Origin: Streptomyces spinoverrucosus
GTDB taxonomy: Bacteria; Actinomycetota; Actinomycetes; Streptomycetales; Streptomycetaceae
Direction of reading: 5' to 3'
Assembly (NCBI RefSeq): GCF_015712165.1
Contig: NZ_JADPZX010000001.1
Coordinates: forward strand, 6,026,001-6,090,000
Length of the DNA stretch: 64,000 bases
Position 1 is the first letter of the stretch. Each line of letters opens with the position of its first letter. The notes beneath the pieces are model-generated. The model had not been told where the DNA came from. It was given only the letters and a program-made list of their open reading frames with translations, and made no database searches. A program made the position numbers and the translations under genes. Positions 21,925 to 31,470 of the stretch are shown in pieces.

Positions 21925-22838
21925 GGTGGGGTCAACTCCTTTGCGGCAGCGGGGGGTTGGGGAGCGGTGTCGTGCTTCGGCATGGTCAGCAGCACGGTGA
22001 CCGCCAGCGCCGTGCCCGCCAGCCGCAGGGCGAGCCGCAGCGGATCGTCCGGCAGCGCCTCGCCGAACGACAGCGTGCCGAGCACCGCCGTGTACAGGCA
22101 GGTCACCGTCGTGCACACCGGCACGATCAGCGAGGCCCGGCAGCGTTGCAGCGCCGCCTGCGACATGACCAGGCCGAACGCGCCGGTGAACAGCAGCAGG
22201 TACGGGTACGGGGAGCGCAGTACGCCGAGCAGCGCCCCGCCGATGTCGCCGGCCGACCAGTAGCCGGAGACGCCCTTGATGGCGAGCGAGCTCACCCCGT
22301 AGAGCAGGCCCACCGCCACCCCGTACTCGACGCCCGTCGTCGGCATCCGGTGCCGGCGCAGGGCACGGCGCTCGGCGGCGCGGTACAGCCAGACGCCGCA
22401 CGCGAGCGACGGCACGCACAGCAGCAGCACCAGCGGGTAGGGGGCGCCGCGGCTGACGGTGTCCGTGCCCTCGTCCAGGGAGAGGACGACCATCAGCAGC
22501 GCGGCGAGGATCGCGGCGAGCGCGTACCGCTCCCGCCCGCTGGTCTCCTCGCCCAGCAGCCGTGCCGACAGCAGCACGAGCAGCACCAGACCGGAGACGA
22601 AGATGCCCTGCGCGGCGGCGATCGGCAGGGTGCGGTAGACGATCAGCTGGGCGGCGAACCCGGCCGCGAGGGCGAGCGAGCCGCCGATCCACAGCGGGCT
22701 GCCGAGCACCAGGCGCAGCAGGCGGCCCGGGCGGCGGACGGTGACCTCGGGCAGCGCGGCCAGCGCCCGCTTCTCCAGCACGAACCCGCTGCTGTACAGG
22801 ACGTTCGCCAGCAGAGCGGCGCCCACTCCCCACCACAC
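21921..22838 (-). CDS. DMT-superfamily (EamA-like) membrane transporter
   Basis: 305 residues with about nine or ten hydrophobic segments, starting WWGVGAALLANVLYSSGFVL. The halves are related, as in DMT proteins (LPIAAAQGIFVSGLVLLVLL against CRASLIVPVCTTVTCLYTAV). A basic loop (RRALRRHRM) lies between. These carriers move metabolites, or flip lipid-linked sugars in the case of small relatives. The GTG start lies three bases after the methyltransferase stop. In this operon the cargo may be the product or a lipid-linked precursor; this is inference. Confidence 0.8.
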   Translation of the reverse strand: MWWGVGAALLANVLYSSGFVLEKRALAALPEVTVRRPGRLLRLVLGSPLWIGGSLALAAGFAAQLIVYRTLPIAAAQGIFVSGLVLLVLLSARLLGEETSGRERYALAAILAALLMVVLSLDEGTDTVSRGAPYPLVLLLCVPSLACGVWLYRAAERRALRRHRMPTTGVEYGVAVGLLYGVSSLAIKGVSGYWSAGDIGGALLGVLRSPYPYLLLFTGAFGLVMSQAALQRCRASLIVPVCTTVTCLYTAVLGTLSFGEALPDDPLRLALRLAGTALAVTVLLTMPKHDTAPQPPAAAKELTPP

Positions 22839-22841
22839 GGC

Positions 22842-23567
22842 CTACGCCCTTCGGGCGTGCAGCAGCAGGATCGAGGCCAGGGCCGGGCGGGCGCAGGCGA
22901 GCCGGTCCAGCGCGCGCAGCGGACGCGGTACGCCGTGGAAGGGGGCCCCTTCCAGTCGTACGACCTCGAAACCGGCGGCCGTGACGAACTCCCGCAGCGC
23001 GCGGGCGGTGTACAGCCGCAGATGTCCCACGACCTCCCGGCCGGGGCGGCCGTGGATCGCGCGCAGGCTCACCTCCGAGAACACCGGCTGTACTCCGGCC
23101 AGCAGCAGGGCGCGGTTGTACCAGGCGGCGAGGTTGGGGGTGGACAGCATCAGGTGGCCGCCGGGGCGCAGGACGCGGCGGAGCTCGTCCAGGGCCGCGT
23201 CCGGGTCGACCAGGTGCTCGATCACCTCGCTGAACAGGACGGCGTCGGCGGCGGCGGTGCAAAAGGGCAGGCCGCCGTCGGTGAGTTCGCCGCGGATCGC
23301 GTACGCGAGGTGGGGGCGGGCGCGGGTGAGGGCGTCCTGGGACCAGTCGACGCCGATGACGCGGTGGCCGGGGAGGAGGGGTGCGGCGGTGGCGGCGGCG
23401 GTGCCGTCGCCGCAGCCGATGTCGAGGATCAGGCTCGGGGCGCCCGCGCCGAGGGCGGTGGCGAGCATACGGGCCTGCCGGAGACTGCGGGGGGTGCCGG
23501 AGGCGACCGGGACGGCGGGGTTCTCGTAGAAGTCGCGGAGGTCCTTGGGAGGCGCGCCGGTGGTCAT
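22842..23567 (-). CDS. Class I SAM-dependent methyltransferase
   Basis: 241 residues. The fold is clear: LILDIGCGDGTAAATA (motif I), GVDWSQDALTRAR, AVLFSEVIEHLVDPDAAL and LRPGGHLMLSTPNLAAW. These are features of Methyltransf_11-type enzymes acting on small molecules or sugars. The ATG overlaps the stop of the condensation-fold gene (23564-23567). With the other two methyltransferases of the operon it suggests a product carrying several methyl groups. The acceptor cannot be read. Confidence 0.88.
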   Translation of the reverse strand: MTTGAPPKDLRDFYENPAVPVASGTPRSLRQARMLATALGAGAPSLILDIGCGDGTAAATAAPLLPGHRVIGVDWSQDALTRARPHLAYAIRGELTDGGLPFCTAAADAVLFSEVIEHLVDPDAALDELRRVLRPGGHLMLSTPNLAAWYNRALLLAGVQPVFSEVSLRAIHGRPGREVVGHLRLYTARALREFVTAAGFEVVRLEGAPFHGVPRPLRALDRLACARPALASILLLHARRA

Positions 23568-24853
23568 CGGGGAACCTCCGTCGAGTGCAGGTAGTGCTCG
23601 AACAGGTCCCGCAGGTGGGCGCCGTCGCCGGGTCCGAGCAGGGTGCGGGACCAGCGCAGGGCCAGGTGGAGGCGGCCGGCGGTGGAGGCGGTGGTGACCG
23701 TCAGACCGCGGGGCATACGGGCCGGGGCCGAGAACCAGACCGCGTGCGCGCGTCCCGCCTCCTCGCCGAAGTCCAGCGGGTACGGGATGCGGCCGATGTT
23801 GCTGAGCAGTGTGGTGGACGTCCAGGGGGCGGCGGCCCGGCGGAGGGCGCGGGTGAGGGCGGCACGCCAGGGGACCGGGAGGACCGGGGCGGTCAGGAGG
23901 GCGGCCCCGTGGCCGAGTTGGGGGCGGGGGAGGGACTTCAGGGCGCGGGTACGGAGTGCCGTGCGGCGCAGGAGGGCGGGCATGTCGGTGTCGGCCTGTG
24001 TCAACTCGTCCGGAGTGAAGGGGACTTCGACGAGGCGGGTGCCGTTGCCGATGGGCATGGTGGCGTCACGGGGGCGGTCGTCCACGGGCATGGTGATGCG
24101 CAGGGGGCGGGGCCGGGCGCCGTGTTCGCGGTTCCAGTGGGCGAGGGTGAGGGCGGTGGTGACCATGAGCTGGTCGTTGACCGTGTAGGGGGCGCCCTTG
24201 GGGCGGTGGGGGAGGGCGAGGTCGGTGACGAGCATGCCGTTGCCCGGGGAGGGGTCGGGGGTGCCGGGGGCCACTCGGGCGGGTGGGGACCAGTGGGAAG
24301 GGGTGGCCTCGGCGGGCGGCTCGGCCCGGGTCGTGCGGGTGGGCGGAGCCGCGGGGGAGTTGTCCTTGCCGCCGTACAGCTCGGCGGCGGTGGCGAGGAT
24401 GCGGAGGCAGGCCGGGCCGTCGAGGGCGGTGTGGTTGATGGTGAGGAAGAGGACCGTGCCGTCGGGCACGCCGACGACCTCCAGCCGGACCGGCGGAGAC
24501 TGTGACAGCGGCGGAGCCTGCGTCAGGGCCCTCGTCCTGGCGTCCCTCAGCGCATCCCTCCCCGGCGCCGGGAAGCCCACCACCTCCACATCCGGTTCCT
24601 CCGTCAGTTCCCACTCGTAGCGGCGGCGGTACCACGGGCCCGGCGCCTCGCGCATCAGGATGCGGGGGTGGCGCTCAAGGGCCTCGGTGAAGGCCCTGCG
24701 CAGGCGGGGCGGGTCCAGCGGGCCCGGGAGGTGGACCTCGATGTGGACCGTTTCCGGTTCCTCGTCCTGGAGGCAGTGGCGGGCCACCTCGTCCACGACC
24801 GGGAACGGGATGCGTACCGCCGGGCGGGGGCCCGCGTTGTCCAGTGCGGTCAT
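23564..24853 (-). CDS. Condensation-domain-like acyltransferase (PapA/NRPS C-fold)
   Basis: 429 residues of the CoA-dependent acyltransferase / condensation superfamily. The active-site motif HHxxxDG is seen as LTINHTALDGPA near residue 143, with the second His of the motif kept and the first replaced by Asn. A later SNIGRIPYPLDFG stretch matches the family floor loop. The second half of the fold is present, so the protein is full length. It stands alone with no carrier-protein domain, like mycobacterial Pap enzymes that acylate glycolipids. It overlaps the AftD-like gene by four bases. Acylation of the glycan or glycolipid made by this operon is a reasonable inference. Confidence 0.8.
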   Translation of the reverse strand: MTALDNAGPRPAVRIPFPVVDEVARHCLQDEEPETVHIEVHLPGPLDPPRLRRAFTEALERHPRILMREAPGPWYRRRYEWELTEEPDVEVVGFPAPGRDALRDARTRALTQAPPLSQSPPVRLEVVGVPDGTVLFLTINHTALDGPACLRILATAAELYGGKDNSPAAPPTRTTRAEPPAEATPSHWSPPARVAPGTPDPSPGNGMLVTDLALPHRPKGAPYTVNDQLMVTTALTLAHWNREHGARPRPLRITMPVDDRPRDATMPIGNGTRLVEVPFTPDELTQADTDMPALLRRTALRTRALKSLPRPQLGHGAALLTAPVLPVPWRAALTRALRRAAAPWTSTTLLSNIGRIPYPLDFGEEAGRAHAVWFSAPARMPRGLTVTTASTAGRLHLALRWSRTLLGPGDGAHLRDLFEHYLHSTEVPR

Positions 24854-27800
24854 CGGGTGGCGTCTCCCTCCTCGAACTCCGGACTGCCGGGACCGCGTGC
24901 CGAGACCGGTGGTCCGGCCTCCGCGCGCGGGAACGGGTCCTGCACGGCCCTCCCGCGCCGGGGCAGGCGCTGCGTCGGCGCCGTCTCGGGGGCCACAGGC
25001 GGCAGGACCGCCGTCGTATCCGGACCCGTCACACCGGGACCCGTCGTACCCGGACCGCCGCCGCCCCGCTCCCGCACGCTCACCAGCGCCGCGAACAGGC
25101 CGACCAGCGCCAGCAGTTGGGCCGCGGGCGAGAAGGGCCCGGCGCCGTCACCGGCCGGCTCGCCCGCCCCCGTCGCTGCCACCACACCCGCTCCCGCGAG
25201 CGCCACGACCGCGATCGGCACCAGCAGCGCGTGCCGCCGGTACGCCAGCACCGCCAGCGCCGGCACCAGCAGCGCGAACCACCCGGCGATCACCGCGCCG
25301 ACCAGCGTCAGCGCCACCGTGCCCAGCCACAGGCCCGGCGCCGGGGGCACGGGCTGCGGTGCGTCGGGGTTGGGCGCGCGCCGGCGCCACAGCACCAGGC
25401 CCACCAGCCCGGCCAGTCCCACCCCGCTGCCGATCAGCCCGGCTTCGTAGGTCGTCGACGGCTCGTACGACAGCTTGATCGTGCCGCCGGCCCCGGCCGG
25501 GATCCGCCAGCCCTGCTGCCAGCCGTCCAGCCGGACCGGCGTGAGTTCGTCGCCGTTCAGTGTGGCTTTCCAGCCGTCGTTGAAGTTCTCGTACGTCGTC
25601 AGGTACGAGGCCGCGCCCGAGCCGACCGTCACCTCGCGGCGGTCGCCCAGCCAGTCCCGTACCCGAAGGTCACGGCCGGTGGACACCGGCTCCGTCACCG
25701 TGCCGCGCGTCAGCGTCACGTCCGTCAGGACCAGCGGACCGGCGTCGCCCGCCTCCACCCGGTGCGCGCCCTCGGACAGTTCCACACCGCTCGACGGGCA
25801 CAGCGACACCTCCACCGGCCGGCGTTCCGTGAGGTCCCGTACCGTGCCCTTCACGCTGGTCCGGTACAGCTCCCCGTCCACCGCCAGCACCGGCCCCTCA
25901 CCGCACGGCAGTGAGAACTCCCGGTCGGGGCGGGGCTGCGGGGTGCGGTAGCCGTCGAGGGCCGGGAGGTAGGCCTCGGTCAGGCCGACCGGCAGTCGCA
26001 GGTCCTCGTCGACGACCGGGTTGTGGAGGGTGAGCGGGGCCGTCTCGGTGATCGTGATGTCCAGGCGGTCCGTCGTGATCGCCGGGAAGCGCACCCAGCC
26101 GTTCTCGTCCACACCGGCGCTCGCCGCGCCGTCGGGGGAGCTGATGTGCACCTCGGTGGGGCGGGAGGACAGCCCGCCCGCCGCCGCCAGCACCAGTTCG
26201 CTCACCGGCTGCTTGCCCTCCCAGCGCAGATGGATCGTGGGCCGGTCGCCCGCGATCCACGCCGTGGTCAGGTCACCGTCGGTGAGGTTGCGCGCGGACA
26301 GACCCGCGCCGAGCCGGGCCGTGGAGTCGGCGGTGGCGGTGATCCGGTCCCGCTGCTCGGGCGCGATCTCGTAGAGCAGCCGGTCCAGTTCCTCGCCCGG
26401 CACCGGCACCGCGCTCGCCCGCACCTCGTACGTCCCCGTCCCGGTCGTCGAGAAGCGGCGGTGCAGGCCCGCCTCGGTGCCGGTGGGGGAGAGGCCGGTG
26501 GGGTCGGCGGGGCGGTGCAGGGAGACGATCTCCGAGGCCGCCGGCGAGGCGTCCGCCGGCAGCCGCAGCAGGCGCGTCACCTGTACGTCCGGCAGCTGGA
26601 TCTCGGCGAAGCCCGCCCCGGTCAGCCCGGCCTTGCGGGCCACCGAGTCGACGATCGTCAGCTTCATCCAACTGGTCGCGCCCGCCGGTGCCTTGACGCT
26701 CTGCGTCATCCCGTTCGGCTGGAGGAAGCTGGTCTGCGACCCCCGCTCCGTCTCCACCCGCACCCGCGTCGGCGCCGGCCGCACGCTCTCCTGCGGCAAC
26801 GGCGTCACCCTGAACGACGACGGCATGTCGTACTCGCCGCCCCCCGAGCCCCCGCCCGCGAACTCGATCCGCAGCCACTGCCCGTCCGGCGACCCCTCCG
26901 ACCCTTCCGTCCACGCGGTGGCCGGGTTGCCGTCGAAGGCGTTGACGGGGTCGAACTGCGGCAGATGGAAGAGCCAGCTGCCGTACGAGGACGCCGTCAC
27001 CGACCGCGCCCCGCGCAGCTCGGCCACCGTCTGGTGGTCGAGGCCGGCCATCGGCAGGATCTGGTGCGGTGGCTCACCGGGGTCCTGATGGGCGTCGGGC
27101 GCGTTCCGCTCGTCCCGCGTGTACGTGTACGAGGTGTTGGCGTTGACCAGCCCGAACCGCGTGTCCGCGCGCCGCAGCCCGTCGCCGGTCACCTGCAGCT
27201 GCGGGGAGCCGAGCCCGGGGTGGTGGTCGCCGGCCAGCACGGTCGCCCGGCCGCGCAGCGTGGAGGCGAGCGGCAACAGGGACTCGGGGCCGCCGGAGAC
27301 GACGGCCGTGTCGGCGATCGGGTACAACCCCGCCTGTCCCGGCCGCGGCACGTCCTGCCCCGGCGGCTGGTAGATCTCCACCGCCCGCTGCCGTGGGTAG
27401 AGGCCCTCGACCTGCAGCGGGGTGTCGTCGGCGATCCGGCCGCCGGTCATGATCGGGCCGAGCCCGGTCACCCGCTGGTAGCCGGACTGCTCCAGCGTGC
27501 GCTTGACGGTCGTGGTCGGCACGGCGCCGACCTGGTCGGGGTCGAGATCGTTGCGTACGACGACGTAGTGGATGCCAGCGCGGCTCAGGTAGTCGGCGAG
27601 GCCCGGGACCTCGGCGCCGGTCACCAGCGCCTGCTCCACCGCGTCCATCGCGCGCCGGTTGCCGGCGGTGCCGAACGGCACGTAGTCGCGCTGCGCCCAG
27701 CGGGACTCGGCGAGCACGTCGAGGGGCTGGTCGATGGGGGAGCCCCAGGTGTAGATGCCGTGCGCGGTGGCCGGGACGACCAGGGCGCGCGAGTCGGGGG

Positions 27801-29172
27801 AGTACTTCTCCAGCCAGTCGGCGGTGGCCTGCCAGTACTTGGGGAGTTCCTGGAAGGAGCCCGCGTTGAGGATCGACCCGTTGACGTACGGCCACACCAG
27901 CCCGGGCAGCACCAGCACCGCAGCGACCAGCGGGGCGAACCGGCGGCCGCGTACCCGCCGGGCGCCGCGCGGCTCGGCGGCCACCGCCACCAGGTGGGCG
28001 AGGCCGAGGACCAGGGCCAGCGCCAGGCCCGTCTGGAACTTGTAGATGTTCCTGAAGGGCGCCAGCCAGCCGTCCAGCCAGTCCTGCGCGGTCTCGTGGA
28101 AGGGCGCCCCGAACGCGCCGCCGTACCCGGCGAGCAGCACCAGCCCGGTCACCAGCACGGTCAGCACCAGCCACCGCCGCTCCGGCATGTCCCGCCGCGC
28201 CAGCCCGGCCAGCCCCAGCCCGGCGGCGATCGCCGAGCACAGGATCACGACGACCGAGGACACCACGGCCCACCCGGCGGGCAGCCATGCCTCACCGAAG
28301 TGCAGATACGCCACCCAGTTCCCGGCACCGCGCAGTGCCTCCGTGGCCGACATGGTGGCCGTCGTCGTCGCCGAACTCTCGATGTACGGAAGGAAGTTCT
28401 CCCCGTACACGCCCAGCAACAGCAGCGGAATCCACCACCACGCGGTCGCCACGATCACGCCCGGCACCCACCAGGCGATCAGCTTGCGCTGCCGTGGACC
28501 CGACGGGCGGGACAGCAGGTACAGGCCCACCGGGAGCAGCGACGCCAGCGTCGAGGCCGCGTTCACCCCGCCCATGAACGGGATGATCAGCGCGGAGCGC
28601 AGCGCGGCCACGCGGGCGCTGTACCGCTCGTCGGTCAGCGGCAGCAGCACCCACGGCAGGAAGGCGCCGGGCAGCGCGGCCGCCGACGTCGAGCCGATGA
28701 CGACGGTGAACACCGGCCACAGCGCGTACGCCACGGCCGCGAGCAGCCGGGAGGTGCCACTGCCGATCCGCAGCCGCTCGGCCAGCCGCAGCGCGCCCCA
28801 GAAGGCGACCGACACCACCAGCGACATCCACAGCCGCTCCGCCAGCCACACCGGCAGGTCGACCGCCCGGCACAGCCAGTGGAAGGGGAGCATCGGCCAC
28901 ACATAGCCGACGTACTGGTCCTGGATGCCGCCGAAGCCGCCCCGGTCGTGCCACAACTGGCCGAGATCGGCGAGGAACTGGCCGGGATCGACGGTCACCC
29001 CGAGCTTGGTGTCGAAGGTCTGCCGGCCCGGCCGCACCGCCAGGAACAGCACGAGGACCACGGCCCAGAACCCCAGCAGCCAGCGCCGCGACCGCGGGCC
29101 CTCCGGGGGGCCCGCGGCGGTTGCGGTGGTGGGGACGGCTGCCGGGGGAGGAGCCTGGACCGTGGTCGTCAT
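24850..29172 (-). CDS. AftD-like alpha-(1->3)-arabinofuranosyltransferase, very large membrane glycosyltransferase
   Basis: 1440 residues. The N-terminal part (about residues 25-480) has some ten or more membrane spans of the GT-C fold, starting WLLGFWAVVLVLFLAV, with the acidic loop FDTKLGVTVDPGQFL after the first span, as in DUF3367/AftD. A long extracytoplasmic region (about 480-1280) with beta-rich, F5/8-type carbohydrate-binding stretches follows. It ends in several more hydrophobic segments and an acidic Pro/Gly-rich tail. The ATG at 29172 overlaps the upstream methyltransferase gene. In mycobacteria AftD adds arabinose from decaprenyl-phospho-arabinose to arabinogalactan and lipoarabinomannan. 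Streptomyces lacks that wall, so the acceptor here is unknown. Confidence 0.85.
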   Translation of the reverse strand: MTTTVQAPPPAAVPTTATAAGPPEGPRSRRWLLGFWAVVLVLFLAVRPGRQTFDTKLGVTVDPGQFLADLGQLWHDRGGFGGIQDQYVGYVWPMLPFHWLCRAVDLPVWLAERLWMSLVVSVAFWGALRLAERLRIGSGTSRLLAAVAYALWPVFTVVIGSTSAAALPGAFLPWVLLPLTDERYSARVAALRSALIIPFMGGVNAASTLASLLPVGLYLLSRPSGPRQRKLIAWWVPGVIVATAWWWIPLLLLGVYGENFLPYIESSATTTATMSATEALRGAGNWVAYLHFGEAWLPAGWAVVSSVVVILCSAIAAGLGLAGLARRDMPERRWLVLTVLVTGLVLLAGYGGAFGAPFHETAQDWLDGWLAPFRNIYKFQTGLALALVLGLAHLVAVAAEPRGARRVRGRRFAPLVAAVLVLPGLVWPYVNGSILNAGSFQELPKYWQATADWLEKYSPDSRALVVPATAHGIYTWGSPIDQPLDVLAESRWAQRDYVPFGTAGNRRAMDAVEQALVTGAEVPGLADYLSRAGIHYVVVRNDLDPDQVGAVPTTTVKRTLEQSGYQRVTGLGPIMTGGRIADDTPLQVEGLYPRQRAVEIYQPPGQDVPRPGQAGLYPIADTAVVSGGPESLLPLASTLRGRATVLAGDHHPGLGSPQLQVTGDGLRRADTRFGLVNANTSYTYTRDERNAPDAHQDPGEPPHQILPMAGLDHQTVAELRGARSVTASSYGSWLFHLPQFDPVNAFDGNPATAWTEGSEGSPDGQWLRIEFAGGGSGGGEYDMPSSFRVTPLPQESVRPAPTRVRVETERGSQTSFLQPNGMTQSVKAPAGATSWMKLTIVDSVARKAGLTGAGFAEIQLPDVQVTRLLRLPADASPAASEIVSLHRPADPTGLSPTGTEAGLHRRFSTTGTGTYEVRASAVPVPGEELDRLLYEIAPEQRDRITATADSTARLGAGLSARNLTDGDLTTAWIAGDRPTIHLRWEGKQPVSELVLAAAGGLSSRPTEVHISSPDGAASAGVDENGWVRFPAITTDRLDITITETAPLTLHNPVVDEDLRLPVGLTEAYLPALDGYRTPQPRPDREFSLPCGEGPVLAVDGELYRTSVKGTVRDLTERRPVEVSLCPSSGVELSEGAHRVEAGDAGPLVLTDVTLTRGTVTEPVSTGRDLRVRDWLGDRREVTVGSGAASYLTTYENFNDGWKATLNGDELTPVRLDGWQQGWRIPAGAGGTIKLSYEPSTTYEAGLIGSGVGLAGLVGLVLWRRRAPNPDAPQPVPPAPGLWLGTVALTLVGAVIAGWFALLVPALAVLAYRRHALLVPIAVVALAGAGVVAATGAGEPAGDGAGPFSPAAQLLALVGLFAALVSVRERGGGGPGTTGPGVTGPDTTAVLPPVAPETAPTQRLPRRGRAVQDPFPRAEAGPPVSARGPGSPEFEEGDATR

Positions 29173-29936
29173 GGGGGACACCGCCGGAGGATGAGGAGGA
29201 GGTTCCAGGTGGCCACTTCGCGGATGCCGGGCGCCTTGACGACGGCCTCCGGGAGGAACGGCCAGTAGCGGGAGCGCGCCGTGACGAGCGTGACGTCGTC
29301 GCGGGCGCGGACCTGCCGCAGGGTGGGGCCGATGTGCACGGCGAAGAGGTTCTCGCCGAGGGTGTGCTTGGCGGGCTTTCCGGTACGGCGCCGGTAGCGG
29401 GCGCGGGCCCGCTCGGCGCCGAGGTAGTGCCAGGGCGCCCACTCGTGGCCGCCCCAGGGGGAGAGCCAGTTGGTGAACGACACATAGATCAGCCCGCCGG
29501 GCCGGGTCACGCGTGCCAGCTCGCTGAGGAAGGTCTGCGGGTCGGCCACGTGTTCCAGAACGTTGGAGGAGAACGTGACGTCTGCGGCCCCGTCCGACAG
29601 CGGCAGCAGATAGCCGTCGGCGATCACCGCCCCGTCGGGCGGCTTCTCACCGAGTTCACGCACGTCGGGCTCGAAGAGATAGGCGTGCGCGCCGCGCCGC
29701 CGAAACTCCTCGGTGAAGTGCCCACTGCCCCCACCGACGTCCACGACGGTACGCCCGGCGACGGGCCCGTCGTAGGCCTCGACCTGATCGACGGCGTCAC
29801 GAGCGAGCAGCGAGTAGCAGGTTTCGGGGTCGTCCTGCTCGTGGAGGAAGGCCCGGAACAGAGCGAGGGACCGCCGGAAGGACGGATCTTTGAAACGTCG
29901 GCGAGGTGACGCCCACAAGGGGCGCGGGGCTGTCAT
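29169..29936 (-). CDS. SAM-dependent methyltransferase whose start codon lies in a repeat
   Basis: 255 residues from the ATG at 29936. Motif I is TVVDVGGGSGHFTEEF (near residue 64), with VTFSSNVLEHVADPQTF and RVTRPGGLIYVSF following. These fit class I enzymes acting on small molecules or glycans. The frame is open upstream to 30026, but that stretch and the start codon itself fall in a copy of the dispersed repeat (29917-29977), so the first residues (MTAPRPLWAS) derive from it. It overlaps the AftD-like gene by four bases and follows the GT4 gene by 79 bases. Confidence 0.82.
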   Translation of the reverse strand: MTAPRPLWASPRRRFKDPSFRRSLALFRAFLHEQDDPETCYSLLARDAVDQVEAYDGPVAGRTVVDVGGGSGHFTEEFRRRGAHAYLFEPDVRELGEKPPDGAVIADGYLLPLSDGAADVTFSSNVLEHVADPQTFLSELARVTRPGGLIYVSFTNWLSPWGGHEWAPWHYLGAERARARYRRRTGKPAKHTLGENLFAVHIGPTLRQVRARDDVTLVTARSRYWPFLPEAVVKAPGIREVATWNLLLILRRCPP

Positions 29937-29977
29937 CGATTTGCGGCTACCGCCGCGTGGGCGCGACCAGCCACGAA
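29917..29977. repeat. Dispersed GC-rich extragenic repeat, long form
   Basis: It reads AGGGGCGCGGGGCTGTCATC, then GATTTGCGGCTACCGCCGCG and TGGGCGCGACCAGCCACGAA. The ends match the shorter copies at 17724-17765 and 34177-34218. The middle contains an extra CGGCTACCGCCG hairpin, as in the copy at 49461-49547. It covers the start codon of the methyltransferase gene. Confidence 0.8.
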
Positions 29978-30015
29978 CAACCGTCACTCGCGAGACGGCC
30001 TCACCGACACGGCGT

Positions 30016-31167
30016 CTAGGCGTCAAAGCCCCTCACCGCCTCCGAGGCCACCGCACGAAACTGCCGCACCGTCCGCTCCCACCGATACCGCGCGGCGTGT
30101 TCCCGCGCGGCCTTGCCCATCAACTCCCGGCGAGGTCCCGACAGGGCCAACGTGCACCAGGCCGCGGCAAAGGAAGACTCACCGTGAGCGAGCACCCCGG
30201 TCTCCCCGTCCACGACGGAATCCCGCAGCCCGGGCACATCAAAGGCAATGGTCGGCGTCTCCCGGGCCGCGGCCTCGGTGACGACGAGCCCCCACCCCTC
30301 CACGGCCGACGGGTGAAGCAACAGCCACGCCGCACACAGCAGCCGGTGCTTCTCCGCCTCTGACACATGCCCGACGAAGTCGACACCGGGCCCCGCGAGC
30401 TGCTCGAGAGACGACCGCTCAGGCCCGTCCCCCACAATCACCAGCCGCCCGCCGGTAACCGGCCGCACCCGCTCCCACAACCGCAGCAGCAGATCGATCC
30501 GCTTGTACTCGACAAGCCGCCCGACGGCCACGAACAGCGGCTCGGTCGAGCGGTCACCCAGGGGCCCGGGCTCCTCGACCCCGTTGTGCACCACCCGGAT
30601 ACGGTCCCGCTCGACGCCGATCGCCCGCAGGGCATGCGCGGTGGACGGAGACACGGCGACCAGCACACTCCGCTGCTGCGCACCCGTAAGCGCCCAGTGC
30701 TCCAGTCTTCGGCCGATCCGGGCGGCGGGCGCGAGCGGCCCGCCGAAGCGCATCCCCCACAGGTCGGAGTGGACGTGGTTGACCAGGCAGAGGGTGGGGC
30801 CGCGATGCCACAGCGGGGCGAGGTAGGGCATGCCGTTGCACACCTCGACCAGCAGATCGCAGTCGCCGACCTGGCGGGCGAAGGCCGAGCGGGCTCGCAG
30901 GTAGTGGCCGTAGGGCCCGCCTGCCGAGACGACCCGGTACTCGCGGAAGGCCGCGGGGCCGCCGCACAGGAGGGTGACCTGGTGGCCGAGGCGGGTCAGG
31001 CCCTCGGCCAGCCGGTCGACGAGCAGCTCGGAGCCGCCCGCGGCCGGGTTGCCGAGGTCCCGGTGGGCAAGGAAAACGATTCGGCGCGGGGAAGGGGGGA
31101 GCGCCGACGGGTGCTGCTGCGGCCGGGGGAGCGCGGTGCGCAGCGGCGGCGGCACGTGCTGGGGCAT
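30016..31167 (-). CDS. Family 4 glycosyltransferase (GT-B fold)
   Basis: 383 residues. After a proline-rich N-terminus comes RIVFLAHRDLGNPAAGGSEL, the donor-side glycine loop of GT4 enzymes. The C-terminal domain has FVAVGRLVEYKRIDLLLRLW, LVIVGDGPERSSLEQLA and the EX7E-type LLHPSAVEGWGLVVTEAAA. GT4 enzymes use nucleotide sugars at the inner membrane face. It is the first gene of the operon with the AftD-like enzyme, divergent from the small membrane protein gene, and so sets the promoter position. Donor and acceptor are unknown. Confidence 0.88.
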   Translation of the reverse strand: MPQHVPPPLRTALPRPQQHPSALPPSPRRIVFLAHRDLGNPAAGGSELLVDRLAEGLTRLGHQVTLLCGGPAAFREYRVVSAGGPYGHYLRARSAFARQVGDCDLLVEVCNGMPYLAPLWHRGPTLCLVNHVHSDLWGMRFGGPLAPAARIGRRLEHWALTGAQQRSVLVAVSPSTAHALRAIGVERDRIRVVHNGVEEPGPLGDRSTEPLFVAVGRLVEYKRIDLLLRLWERVRPVTGGRLVIVGDGPERSSLEQLAGPGVDFVGHVSEAEKHRLLCAAWLLLHPSAVEGWGLVVTEAAARETPTIAFDVPGLRDSVVDGETGVLAHGESSFAAAWCTLALSGPRRELMGKAAREHAARYRWERTVRQFRAVASEAVRGFDA

Positions 31168-31470
31168 GGGTGCTCCAACTCGTCTCGGGGTGCGGTACTC
31201 GATGTGGGGGAAGGGGGTGCTTCTTGAGCTGGTGCTGTGGACAGGCTGTGCTCGGGGTGGGGTTGGACAGTTTTCGCCCAGGCGTTCGTCACGGCTACTC
31301 ACCCGCGTGACAATTTCGGCGCTTGTTGTACCTGACGTCACGTCACAACGTGAGCGTGGATCCGATACCGGCCCTTGACGGCACGCGGGACCGCGCCGAC
31401 ACTGGGCCGACAGACAGGGGCGGGCATCCCGGGGTGGGAGGAACCTCCGGACCAGAGAGGCTGACCCCGC
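31168..31470. promoter_or_regulatory. Divergent promoter region of the glycan operon and the small membrane protein
   Basis: 303 bases without a convincing gene. It is the only place for the promoter of the long leftward operon. A TGACGTCA palindrome inside TGACGTCACGTCACAACGTG lies near 31330-31352 and could be a regulator site. The stretch next to it (GACAATTTCGGCGCTTGTTG) is AT-richer than its surroundings. Confidence 0.4.

Noticed and set aside
24850..29268. A 1081-codon plus-strand open frame opposite the AftD-like gene
   Set aside because: It is a high-GC antisense shadow rich in Arg, Gly and Pro without domain structure; the minus-strand frame has membrane segments and family features.
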